Source: Psilocybe azurescens
Lineage: Eukaryota; Basidiomycota; Agaricomycetes; Agaricales; Agrocybaceae
DNA: 64,000 bases
Direction: 5' to 3'
Assembly (NCBI GenBank): GCA_023853785.1
Contig: JAJIRX010000859.1
Coordinates: 124,001-188,000, forward strand
Notes under the pieces: model-generated
The model's input: only the letters and a program-made list of their open reading frames with translations
The model's database searches: none
Told to the model about the DNA's origin: nothing
Translations under genes and position numbers: made by a program
Shown: piece after piece, positions 34,313 to 43,473 of the stretch
How the letters are laid out: the number at the start of each line of letters is the position of its first letter
How positions within the stretch are numbered: position 1 is the stretch's first letter

Positions 34313-35419
34313 TCATTCATCCAGCTTTTCGGGTTTGGCTGCATCTGCCCTCTGCATAAGAATCTTCGCGCTAATCTAGAAGAACCATTAGGGATCTTAT
34401 CAATAATCAATGGTAACCGAACATACATTTCGTATATGTACGACGGCGCGGGAGACTCCAAACTGTTCAGCAAGCTTGTACTTTTCAAGGGCTTCTTCCA
34501 GTCTGTTGGCTTCAATAGAGTATCAATATGACGACAATAAGGGGTTTCACCGAGACACCTACAAGCTTCCAGAACGGCGGCGTGGTTGAACGCAATTTCC
34601 GCGTCTTCCGGTGACAGAGAAGAGGCAATCCTGTGGACGACCTTCATCAGTTATCGTTGCATTTACATAGAAGTATTTGCTTACTCCAGATGGTGCAGAG
34701 CAAGATCTGGCCGAGATACTGAAGGGTAAAGATGGTTTAATGAGTATTCCCAGGATGTTAAATCACTCCAGCTTGCCTGGGGTAAGCAAGTATGCACTTG
34801 CGAGATCTACAAAGTTTACGATTCAAAATCCACCGCCTTTGAATATATTACGAAAAGAAAATACACACTTGTATGAGCATCGGCACTTGAAGGCTGCAGT
34901 GATATAGATTCTTTCCATGCAGAAATAGCATCATCATATTCCTCTGTTGAATTTTGGTATGTATTCTTCATCCCAGATATAAAAATAGATTCGACGTACT
35001 GAGATGGAAATGAGTAACACCCAAATTGAATAATGAGCTGGCGTTACGATGTATTTCACAGCTTCGTAGGTATAGTTCTTTTGCGCCCTGCACATCACCA
35101 TCTTCTAGCTTAGCGGTCCCCTGCTCGAGGCAGCGCAATGCTTCCGCTTCAGCTGGGTCGGATGCAGACGACTGAGGTGTGACAGACGAGGCCCACCCTG
35201 CAGCGAAAAATATAACAAATAAGGGATAAATCCGGAGTCGGGAGATGAAATTGGCTTACGTTTTGAAGCCTGAAATTTTCCAGCAACTCCGGCCTGGAAA
35301 CCAGAAGCTGTAAAAATGGATTTTCGACATAATGGCTGTCTTGATATGGAAGCCGCAAAAGACGCGTTGACAAGACTAGGAATGCGACGAGCTGCTCTGG
35401 CGGTGATGGAGAGGGCCAT
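34313..35419 (-). CDS. Mitochondrial TPR-repeat protein
   Basis: The N-terminus MALSITARAARRIPSLVNAS, FAASISRQPLCRKSIF is Arg/Ser rich with few acids, fitting a mitochondrial presequence. After introns come WASSVTPQSSASDPAEAEAL, AKLEDGDVQGAKELYLRSCE (TPR-like), NASSLFNLGVTHFHL, EEYDDAISAWKESISLQPSS, ADAHTNLASAYLLTP, RPDLALHHLEIASSLSPEDA, EIAFNHAAVLEAC, LEEALEKYKLAEQFGVSRAV, VHIRN and a last exon ISAKILMQRADAAKPEKLDE; stop at 34313-34315. Several TPR helices with the usual A/G and L/Y pattern are visible. Protein-protein scaffold role is inferred from the repeats; a precise function is not known to me. One intron appears to use a GC donor (CCAG-GCAAGCTGG, near 34775). Divergent from TIM23. Confidence 0.8.
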
Positions 35420-35695
35420 GTCTGTTACTAAGCGCCGATCGTTTGTATACGGTGGATCGTGGTGGTGGTGGTGGTGGTGGTGGTGGTGGGTGTCGAGTTA
35501 GAATTTCAAAGTTCGCGCTGTCGGACACTCGAGTTGGAGGCGCATGATCACGTGTTGATCGGCGTTGTTCGTTCCACTGTCGCGGCCTTTGAAATTTGTA
35601 ACACTTTTTTGAGAGTTCACCGTCACCACCGTTCTGTTAGTTTGTCTCCCTAATTCTCCTTCTTTTCTGTCATTTTCTAGTTTCATCCCTCTCTA
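35420..35695. promoter_or_regulatory. Divergent promoter region TPR gene / TIM23
   Basis: 276 bp between two nuclear genes for mitochondrial proteins, transcribed away from each other. It contains a GTG microsatellite (35459-35490) and C/T-rich tracts next to the TIM23 start. Confidence 0.45.
35459..35490 (+). repeat. (GTG)n microsatellite
   Basis: Ten uninterrupted GTG units followed by GG, in the shared upstream region of the TPR gene and TIM23. Confidence 0.9.
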
Positions 35696-36617
35696 ATGGC
35701 CGCAAACTCACAGTCTGAGGCGTCTTCTTCCCAAAATCCCACAGAGGTCCTGCGAACTGCCACCTTTTCACGGTCGGAAGGTCCAGCTTCGCCAGAAAAT
35801 GCTGTTACATCGTCCGACTTGCTCATGGCGGCATACGACCCCGCCAGACTACACCCGTTAGCTGATTTGGGGGATAAACTAGACTATTTACTTCTTGATG
35901 ATGACAAGACAAGCGAACTTCCTGGAGCTGGCACGGCAATACCCTCTAGGGGGTGGAGTGACGACCTTTGTTATGGGACGGGCACCATGTATCTTAGTGG
36001 TAAGTTAGATCTCTTTCAAATTACTCTTTTCGAATATCTATGTTCGCTTAAGGCCTCATTTTCTCCCTGAGCATCTCTCACCTTATCTCAACATCTCCAA
36101 AGACCCATCTTTAGGCCTCTTATTGTTCTATTTTGTCACATGTTCACGATTTTTCTACAGGTTTGGCCCTTGGCGGTGCATGGGGTGTGCGTGAAGGAGC
36201 CCGAAGGCCTCTTGCCGTGTCAAATAGCAGGTTGCGGATCAATAGTATCTTGAACTCTGTCACACGAAGAGGTACTTTCATTGGCAATTCGGCCGGAGTG
36301 ATGGGTAAGTTTCCGTCATTACCGATTAGCTTTATACTGCAAGTCCATTGAAATCGCATTTTGTTAGCCCTTATGTACAATGGGGTTAATTCTTCCATTG
36401 ATGCATTGAGAGGAAAACATGACACAGCGGGCAGCATGGCAGCTGGCGCAGTGACAGGCGCCTTATTCAAATCTACTGGTATGTATTTTGGACAGACTTC
36501 TGGTCTTTTCTCATCTTTGTTTTCTTTTTGTCAGCTGGGATCAAACCGGCCATTGCTGCTGCTACCGTTGTGTCAGGCATGGCAGGAATCTGGAGTTATG
36601 TGAAAAAGAGCGTTTGA
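35696..36617 (+). CDS. TIM23: Mitochondrial inner-membrane import subunit TIM23
   Basis: Channel subunit of the TIM23 presequence translocase. The hydrophilic N-terminal half (MAANSQSEASSSQNPTEVLR, DYLLLDDDKTSELPG, TAIPSRGWSDDLCYGTGTMY) faces the intermembrane space. Four hydrophobic segments of the Tim17/22/23 family follow, interrupted by introns: LSGLALGGAWGVREGARRPL, LRINSILNSVTRRGTFIGNS, AGVMALMYNGVNSSIDALRG, DTAGSMAAGAVTGALFKSTA and GIKPAIAAATVVSGMAGIWS, ending YVKKSV. The GxxxG-type packing motifs (GLALGGAWG, GSMAAGAVTGA) are intact. Length of just over 230 residues is usual. TGA at 36615-36617. No frame break found. Confidence 0.93.
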
Positions 36618-37305
36618 TAGGATTTCCTAATGTATTTACAACCTTAATTCTTCCCCTTATCCCGGCTCTCTCGAATCTTGACAGATCTGTAAGCGTTTCC
36701 CGAAGAGCATACACAAAAGTCGAGTCAACGATTGGTCTGCAGGCGATTTCTGAACCTCCTTCCCAGTAATCTGGCGGTAGATGAAACCCTAATATGGCCT
36801 TATATTCGCTGACATACTTCCAGAACTATAGGCGATGATGAGTCGCTTAGTTTCTGTTTCGAGCATATCAGATTCGATGCCGTCCCTCAACTGAATACTA
36901 TAAATGTTCTTCTCTCCAACATAACATCGTCCTCCAGTAATTCCTAAGAATTGTTCGTCAGGCTACTCAGGACTGCACCGTCAGCCCGGCGATGATGTCG
37001 GTTGACTGGGACCGCTCTTCTTCCTTGACCATTGCGTATTTCCCCTGTAAAGCTTTTTTTTTTCATGACTCTTATGACCCAAAACGTCACGTAGTATGCC
37101 CTCTCATGCTATCAATTGAAGCCAAGCTTGCATGTGGATGTCTCCGTCATTTAAATATAAAGGTTTGTTCTTAATCACCCTTCTGCAGATTTGCATCTCT
37201 CACCGAAGAGCTCTTATCTCAAAAGCTTTTCTGGCACTGGTTCATCAATATTTTCAATTGCTTGTACCATGTGTCTGATGCGGCCAGCTTACCCATTTCT
37301 ATCCA
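36618..37305. other. Intergenic, upstream of velvet gene
   Basis: About 690 bp. Open stretches here are short and unconvincing; it most likely holds the velvet gene's promoter and a long leader. A T9 run lies near 37052. Confidence 0.4.
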
Positions 37306-38473
37306 ATGGCATCGAAAAAACGCCCTTCTGGGCAAATAACCTGCTCTAAATATTCATTGCCTCAGTGTCATGACTCTTCACTGCACCTCGAACCTTTCTA
37401 TTGCAGTAGTGGATATTCGTCACCTCAATCATCATTTGGGTCGTTGACATCGTCGGGCTCAACTCAAAGTCCACCCTCCAGCCAAAGCTCATTAGCAGAT
37501 CTGCCTGCATTCTCACCTCTTCCGTTTGCTCGTCCGCAACCCCGAATTCAGGTGTCCTCACTGTTAGCAGATCCGCACACCAGGTAGGTTATACGTGGCA
37601 AACAATTGTACCGGTGCTTAATTTGGCACAGGACCTACGATCTGGAAATTGTGCAACACCCACTCAGGACAGCGGAATTCGGGGCGGCGTATCTGTCGCG
37701 AGTGCCTTTAACACCGCCAACCATTGCACGATTGACAGTCAGAGATTCGTCCCGCAACTCCGTCATTCCGTAGGTGTTTTTCAACTACTCGTATTTTTAA
37801 TTAACGGTCGGTCTGATTGAAGAATGTCTCCGTTTCATCTTCAATTTATAGAGAAGCAGAGTTACCGTTCCTGGTTGCGCATTTGTCACTTTATTCTGGG
37901 GACGGTGTGACCGCTCTGGATATGGGCTCATTCATTGGCAGAGGCGTTTTACAGAATCCGCCTACACTATACGGGCACCTCGTTTCTACTGTGGAGCAGC
38001 TAGAAGATCTGCAGGGAAATATGGGTTTGTTCTTTCTCTTCCCTGATGTCAGTATTCGCCTACGTGGCCGCTATCAAATCAAAGTCACCCTCTCAAGGCT
38101 AAGCAAGTAAGTACCGACATCAGTATACTGAGGTGCGAACTCGATAGTAATGTTCGTTTGTAGTTCTGGGTTGCCTGGGTTAGCTGAACATGGTACAATC
38201 CTCGCTGAAGCCCGAACCAGGCCATTTGATGCTGTCCCTTTGAACGAATACGTTGCTGCGCGTGTGTTGTTTTACTCTCTTACACGAATCGAGTTTTTCA
38301 AACTAATGTACTCTTTCTAAGCTCAAACACGCTTGTCGCAAAGCTTCATTCGTCAGGGGAGCACGAATGTTTCCGAACACATCCTACCCACCCCACCGAT
38401 GAATTTATATGTCACAGGATGGTTCTGTTCCACAAGAAAATATTTTCAACCTTTTCGTGACGAATTTTCATGA
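37306..38473 (+). CDS. Velvet-domain developmental regulator
   Basis: Fungal velvet factor (VosA/VelB/VeA family), a DNA-binding regulator with an NF-kB-like fold that couples development, light response and secondary metabolism. The N-terminal part is Ser/Pro rich (SGYSSPQSSFGSLTSSGSTQ). The velvet domain starts after an intron: TYDLEIVQHPLRTAEFGAAY, LSRVPLTPPTIARLTVRDSS, ELPFLVAHLSLYSGDGVTAL, QNPPTLYGHLVSTVEQLEDL, LFFLFPDVSIRLRGRYQIKV, TLSRL, LPGLAEHGTILAEARTRPFD, VPLNEYVAA, then PQTRLSQSFIRQG. Beyond that, either the frame continues to a stop at 38471-38473, or, if the G4 run at 38356-38359 is one base too long, it reads ARMFPNTSYPPHR with an earlier stop. Which velvet subfamily it belongs to cannot be settled by eye. 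Confidence 0.88.
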
Positions 38474-40221
38474 CCCTGAATTATGTGTATAGTAAAAGGG
38501 TCCTCCTTCGTTCATATGTCCACCATGTAGCGATGATTAACTTCGAGTTTCTATGTGTACTCCTTCGCATTATCTTTAACTGTTTCAACAAGTTTGTAAT
38601 ACAATCAACCTTATACCCTCTGGCATTTGCTTTTATATGCGTTCAAATGTCAGTCCGAAGACCATCTTCGGTGATTATGTGCAAAAATTTTCGGGAAGCA
38701 CTGTACATTCAAGGCATTGGCTGGCATTGGCTATGTTTTTTTTCATTCTATTCTTAGCTCAGCAAGGTACCTGTAGCAATGACGTCGATTTATTACTTCC
38801 GTCGACAGAATCTTCTATTTGACTTTTAGTTTCTCACCAAGACAAGACAAAGTCTCCTTCAGTGCAAAAATACACTGCATTTTGCTGATCATCTATCATA
38901 TAAACCTACGAGAGACCGTTGGACTACATCACTAATGAATCTTTGTCTCCATACGAACAGCACTCGCACGCACACGACTATAACAACTGGTAGTCGTTGT
39001 AGACCATGCACTGTTAACACCGGCAGAGAGAAAGGCTAACTCGGAGGAGCAATCATGGCAGGTTTTGACTTGCTGCATGATGTGAGGGATTGATGCTGTT
39101 GCCCTTCACAGCGTCAATCCTACGATGCGGTGACAACGTTGAGGCCACTTCAGAGCAGAGGAGCTTGGCGATGGATCATTTGTCATCCGTAAAAAAAAAT
39201 CAAGTGAACGACTTTGAACGACTCGTGTTTTCCAAATGAGAAGCGGCAGCAGTTAAACTATGCGCATTGCGCACAGAGCGAATAGGACCTAACTGAATTT
39301 GAAGTTCATGCAAACGCGCAAAGCACGAAGGAAAAAATTGCTGGAAAGGTCAATTTACTTGACTTTCACGGTACTTACATGCCGCACAGTGCTCGAAAAA
39401 ATAGAGCAACAATAAGGTTCACTCTCAAAAGTTATGTAGTGTCAATTCGAGGACCAACATGAGTGTAGAGTGTAGGTGTATCCATTCCTTCGTCTTTCAC
39501 TTTACTTTCACTCTACCTTCCTTTTCAATCTAATTCATTTAATATTGAGCCATTCTGGCCCGGACCTACACCTATAATAAGTGAGCCGACGTGGCGATAC
39601 CGAATCCACAACGCGTCCGTGAGGCTTTAGAAGTGAGTTGTCAGCCTCTCAACTTATCCCGGTGCTGGTGTTTTATGGAATGGTTTTTAGTAATGTTCTG
39701 AGGCGAAGTTGCCGCGGGCGGGAGGTGTAGTACTGTGGTCTTGACCTGTCTTGACTTTCTCTTGATTTTCTCTTAACCTTGTACCGTGCCCTCTTCGGCA
39801 AATACTTTCGGCAATGCGGAATTCAAGGATAAGACGTATCCGTGAATGAAGTGGTCCAGTGTGCGCAGTACATATGCGCAGCTTATTGACATTTTGGAGC
39901 AGTGTCCTTGTACTGCCTCTGGCCTGTCTCCGGAATCACCTACGTGGAAATGGCGCATTACAAAAATTGTGTCCTGTCATAGTGAGAGCATTTTGCCGTT
40001 GCTCTTGGTTTTGATAAACGACAAAAGAATCAGAGTGGTACCCAGATTGGCAGCAAGGCGGTGAGCACGCTGCGGGCCATGCGGCATGCTCGGGATTCAA
40101 CTTGTACAAATAAGAGACGATCGTGCTCTTCTAGTCTTCTTGTATCCGACACCTTCCTTTCTCTAGCCCGTCTTTCTGCTTACTCCGCCACATACACCAC
40201 CTCTTCCTATATTTCCAGACA
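38474..40221. other. Long gene-free interval
   Basis: About 1.75 kb, the longest gene-poor stretch away from repeats. A few short open stretches have no intron structure or recognisable product. It should contain the velvet 3' end and the CYSTM promoter; a TC-rich tract near 39500-39545 and pyrimidine-rich leader near 40135-40220 are visible. No repeat recognised. Confidence 0.4.
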
Positions 40222-40906
40222 ATGAGTGCCAACGATTATTATAACGGAGGAAAGCCTCAGGAGCAAGGTGGATATTACCCTCCCCAAGGTATGTCGGCCT
40301 ATTCGTGATCCACTCCTGTGAATGCATGTCAGTCAGTCATTTGCGGCGCTCCATATATTTATTTCGTCGCATTCCATCAAGACCGACATACAAATTTGCT
40401 TTTCTGCAAGGCCATCTGACGGGCTGTATTTAACATGTTGGAATAATCTCTAATCTCTTTGTGCTTCCCACAGGAGCCCCACCAGGAGGCGGTTATTACC
40501 CCCAAGTAAGCCCGAATGCTCGGAGATTTAGGTTATAACTCTGAATTCCCTCTGTCATCCAGCAACCCCAGCAACCCCAGCAATCCTACCAGGGTGGTTA
40601 TAACGGCCCACCTCCCCAGGGCTACCCACAACAGGGCTACCCCCAGCAAGGATACCAGCCTCAACCCGGTCCCCAGACCATCTATGTGTGAGTTTTCATG
40701 TCCTGTCTGGATACTTTGATATGTTTCTAACTCTGCTGCTTCTAGTCAACAACAACCTGAGAAGAGCTCAGGATCCTCTGGAGGATGCATGGCCTGCTTA
40801 GCTGGAATATGTTTGTGCTGCTGTGCAGAAGGTTGGTCCCAATTCGAGCGAGAGATGGGCATTTGACTGAATCTGCTCTACAGAAATTTGCGATTGCTTG
40901 TTCTAA
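40222..40906 (+). CDS. CYSTM-type Cys-rich tail-anchored protein
   Basis: Small protein of the cysteine-rich transmembrane (CYSTM) type, thought to sit in the plasma membrane and linked to stress tolerance in fungi and plants. Four or five short exons give MSANDYYNGGKPQEQGGYYP, PQGAPPGGGYYPQ, a Gln/Pro/Tyr-rich repeat (QQPQQPQQSYQGGYNGPPPQ, then GYPQQGYPQQGYQPQPGPQ), TIYVQQQPEKSSGSSGG and the diagnostic Cys-rich end CMACLAGICLCCCAEEICDC-LF. TAA at 40904-40906. The GYPQQ units repeat in tandem. The last codons come from a separate tiny exon, as is common for this family. No frame break found. Confidence 0.9.
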
Positions 40907-41106
40907 AGAATACGCCATTCACCAGTATCAGTAACCATATCTGTCGCTGAGGCGACTCGGACACAACCACCGGATTTATTTCCAGCAATCGTACTGCTGT
41001 AATATGTTTCTCTTTTTACTTCTCTCATCCCGTCTAGTTACGAGTTTAGTGTGTATTCATAGCGTTCTCCATCTCCTCTGAACATAAACTTTTCGGATTT
41101 ATATCA
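40907..41106. other. Short 3' spacer
   Basis: 3' end of the CYSTM gene; no feature seen. Confidence 0.3.
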
Positions 41107-41541
41107 TCATTGCTTGTTTTCCTCTTCTCGTTGACAGCCCCTGTCTTGTAAGATCATTTTGATTCCCCCGTCAGGCCGTACAATATTCATAGAATAAGGC
41201 GCTGATATAATATGTTCGCACGTATTTGTGAAGAGAGGTCCAATGTACAACAAGCAAATCGCCATTTGAGCGGGAAGACTTGTCAAACAAAGTCCGAAAC
41301 CCTGCGCACTGGCAAGGGAATAGCGACAGCAAAGAGTAATATGAAAAGTAAGCGATGTGAACCTGTGACTTGGAGGACAAGGAGTACCCGACATGCGTAG
41401 ATGAGAGCGTAGTTGTCTTAAAAAGTCGTAATTGCACCTCTGAAGATGAGTAGCCGTTCTGTACGTCAGTACATGGCCCGAGAAACTGGCCCGAAACTTG
41501 AAAGTCACCGCACACATGAGATACCCGAACGCAAGAGTCAA
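41107..41541 (-). CDS. Possible membrane-protein fragment, unidentified
   Basis: A minus-strand frame is open for about 180 codons, from near 41640 to a stop at 41107-41109, without an ATG at its beginning. It has hydrophobic stretches (LFVVLTLAFGYLMCAVTFKF, QMAICLLYIGPLFTN) and an end with DGGIKMILQDRGCQREEENK. A second minus frame in the same interval is also open for 159 codons, so neither may be real. No family recognised and no clean intron structure found. Could be a decayed gene. Kept with low confidence. Confidence 0.2.
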   Translation of the reverse strand: MTLAFGYLMCAVTFKFRASFSGHVLTYRTATHLQRCNYDFLRQLRSHLRMSGTPCPPSHRFTSLTFHITLCCRYSLASAQGFGLCLTSLPAQMAICLLYIGPLFTNTCEHIISAPYSMNIVRPDGGIKMILQDRGCQREEENKQ

Positions 41542-41837
41542 GACAACAAAAAGACCAGGTGTCCGGACTGTGTGGTGTCCGTAAATCCGAGAAAACCAGA
41601 ATTTCGAGATAGAGATGATGAGAACATAGTCGAGCTCTTTCTTTTGTCAAAAACCAAACTGTGAGTAGCTTTGAATCTTAGCAGGACCCAGGTCCAGGCC
41701 ATTTAGACTTTCACGTGTGGGAGGAATGCGAGAGATATGATTGGCCGCAAAGTATTCTCCGATTCATTCCGTTTCGTAGGGTCACGCGTTACTGGGTCAC
41801 TCTAGCTCTCCTTCCTCCCCCAAAACCTGTAACTAAA

Positions 41838-43163
41838 ATGCTGTCAAGGCTCTCTGCTGGAGCCTTCAAGAAAGCCGCCAGCGCGGGGCCTTCTCGCTCA
41901 TCAAATCTGCTTTATGGCTCCCGTTCGGCTTCGGTATGCGTCTTTAAACCAGGAGGAGGCGTCTACTTTCTAACATGTCATCATGGACTTGTTTAACAGG
42001 TCCGATTCGCGTCGTCGAAAGCTTCAGGTTCCAGTGCTTTTGAGGTATGCACTGTCGACGATACACCGGGTCCAATCTATTGATAAGAGACACAGTCCTT
42101 CATGAACTCCAAAATTACTCTTGCCTCCGCGTCTCTCCTCGGTGTCGGTTCTATCGCCTGGTATACCCACCTGTTTGGCAATCTCCCTTTCCTCGGCGAA
42201 GTACACGCTAGCCATCTCAGTGACGAAGGTCTTCACCCCGTAGCCTATCCCTGGTCGCACAAGGGAATTCTCGATACTTTCGATCACTCCAGGTACGAGC
42301 CAACAGTGTATCCAATACGCGTCGAAGATATCTTACACACATTTATAGCATTCGACGAGGCTACCAAGTCTACCGTGAAGTCTGTGCTGCTTGTCACTCT
42401 CTTGATCGTATCGCTTGGCGTAACCTTGTTGGTGTATCGCACACCGCGGATGAGGCACGCGCCATGGCTGAGGAAATTGAATACACCGACGGTCCTGACG
42501 GTGAAGGTGAGATGTTCCAAAGGCCAGGAAAGTTGGCCGACTACATGCCTCCACCATATGCCAACGAAGAAGCTGCCCGAGCTGGAAACGCTGGTGCTCT
42601 TCCTCCCGACCTGAGCTTGATTGTCAAGGCTCGTCACGGCGGTGCTGTAAGTTCTACTTTATTTTTGTTATCTGCTTGAAATTAAGCCGTTACACAGGAT
42701 TATATCTTCTCTCTCCTTACCGGCTACGTTGACCCCCCCGCTGGTGTTGAAATTCGTGACGGCATGAACTACAACCCTTACTTCCCTGGCGGAGCTATCT
42801 CCATGGCTCGCGTCTTGTTCGACGGCCTAGTAGAATACGATGACGGTCGGTATTCTCAATCTTCAGTCATATCTTGTCTGACATTTAATAGGCACACCTG
42901 CTACAACAACCCAAATGGCCAAGGATGTCGTCACCTTCCTCAACTGGGCAGCTGAGCCCGAGCACGACGAGAGGAAGAAATACGGTATCAAGGCTGTTAT
43001 CATCTTCTCCGTTCTCACCGCTATCAGTATCTACGTCAAGCGCTTCAAGTGGGGACCTATCAAGAACAGGAAAATCAGTAAGTTATGTCCTCTTTTCCTC
43101 GATCCATTATATTTACGCAGTACATATTCAGTTTACAACCCTCCTACCAATAAAACCCACTAG
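41838..43163 (+). CDS. CYT1: Cytochrome c1, complex III
   Basis: Haem-bearing subunit of the mitochondrial cytochrome bc1 complex. The N-terminus [33 protein letters not shown] is a bipartite presequence followed by a hydrophobic sorting segment ([20 protein letters not shown]). After an intron comes [20 protein letters not shown], with the CxxCH haem c site, then [76 protein letters not shown] (with the axial Met in ISMA), [20 protein letters not shown] and the C-terminal anchor [19 protein letters not shown]. The last exon gives YNPPTNKTH with TAG at 43161-43163. Complete and without frame breaks. Confidence 0.95.
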
Positions 43164-43473
43164 AGCTCTCTCTCGTAACATACATTCCCTTGTAGATGAC
43201 TATGGAGCGTCACTATTTACTTTAATAGAATCGAGTGAAACAAACACACCCTGCATTTCTTAATGACCGCTCCGTAAATTATTAAGGTCGATTACGTAAT
43301 GGCTGCTTAATTGCATGCACCCTGAATACTGGCGTCATTTCAACTTTGTACCGTTCTGTTCGTCGACTACCCTCTAATTCGCTTGAATTGGTACGATTGC
43401 GACGCGTCTTCTCGAACTCGTTCATATTGCTTAATTCAGCGACACATGAGCTTGCATAGCTAGTTGAGATCTC
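43164..43473. other. Intergenic, upstream of IML1
   Basis: About 310 bp between two genes in the same direction; nothing further seen. Confidence 0.35.

Noticed and set aside
41171..41650. 159-codon minus-strand frame
   Set aside because: Competes with another open minus frame over the same bases; neither has a family or clean exon borders. Only the other is listed, at low confidence.
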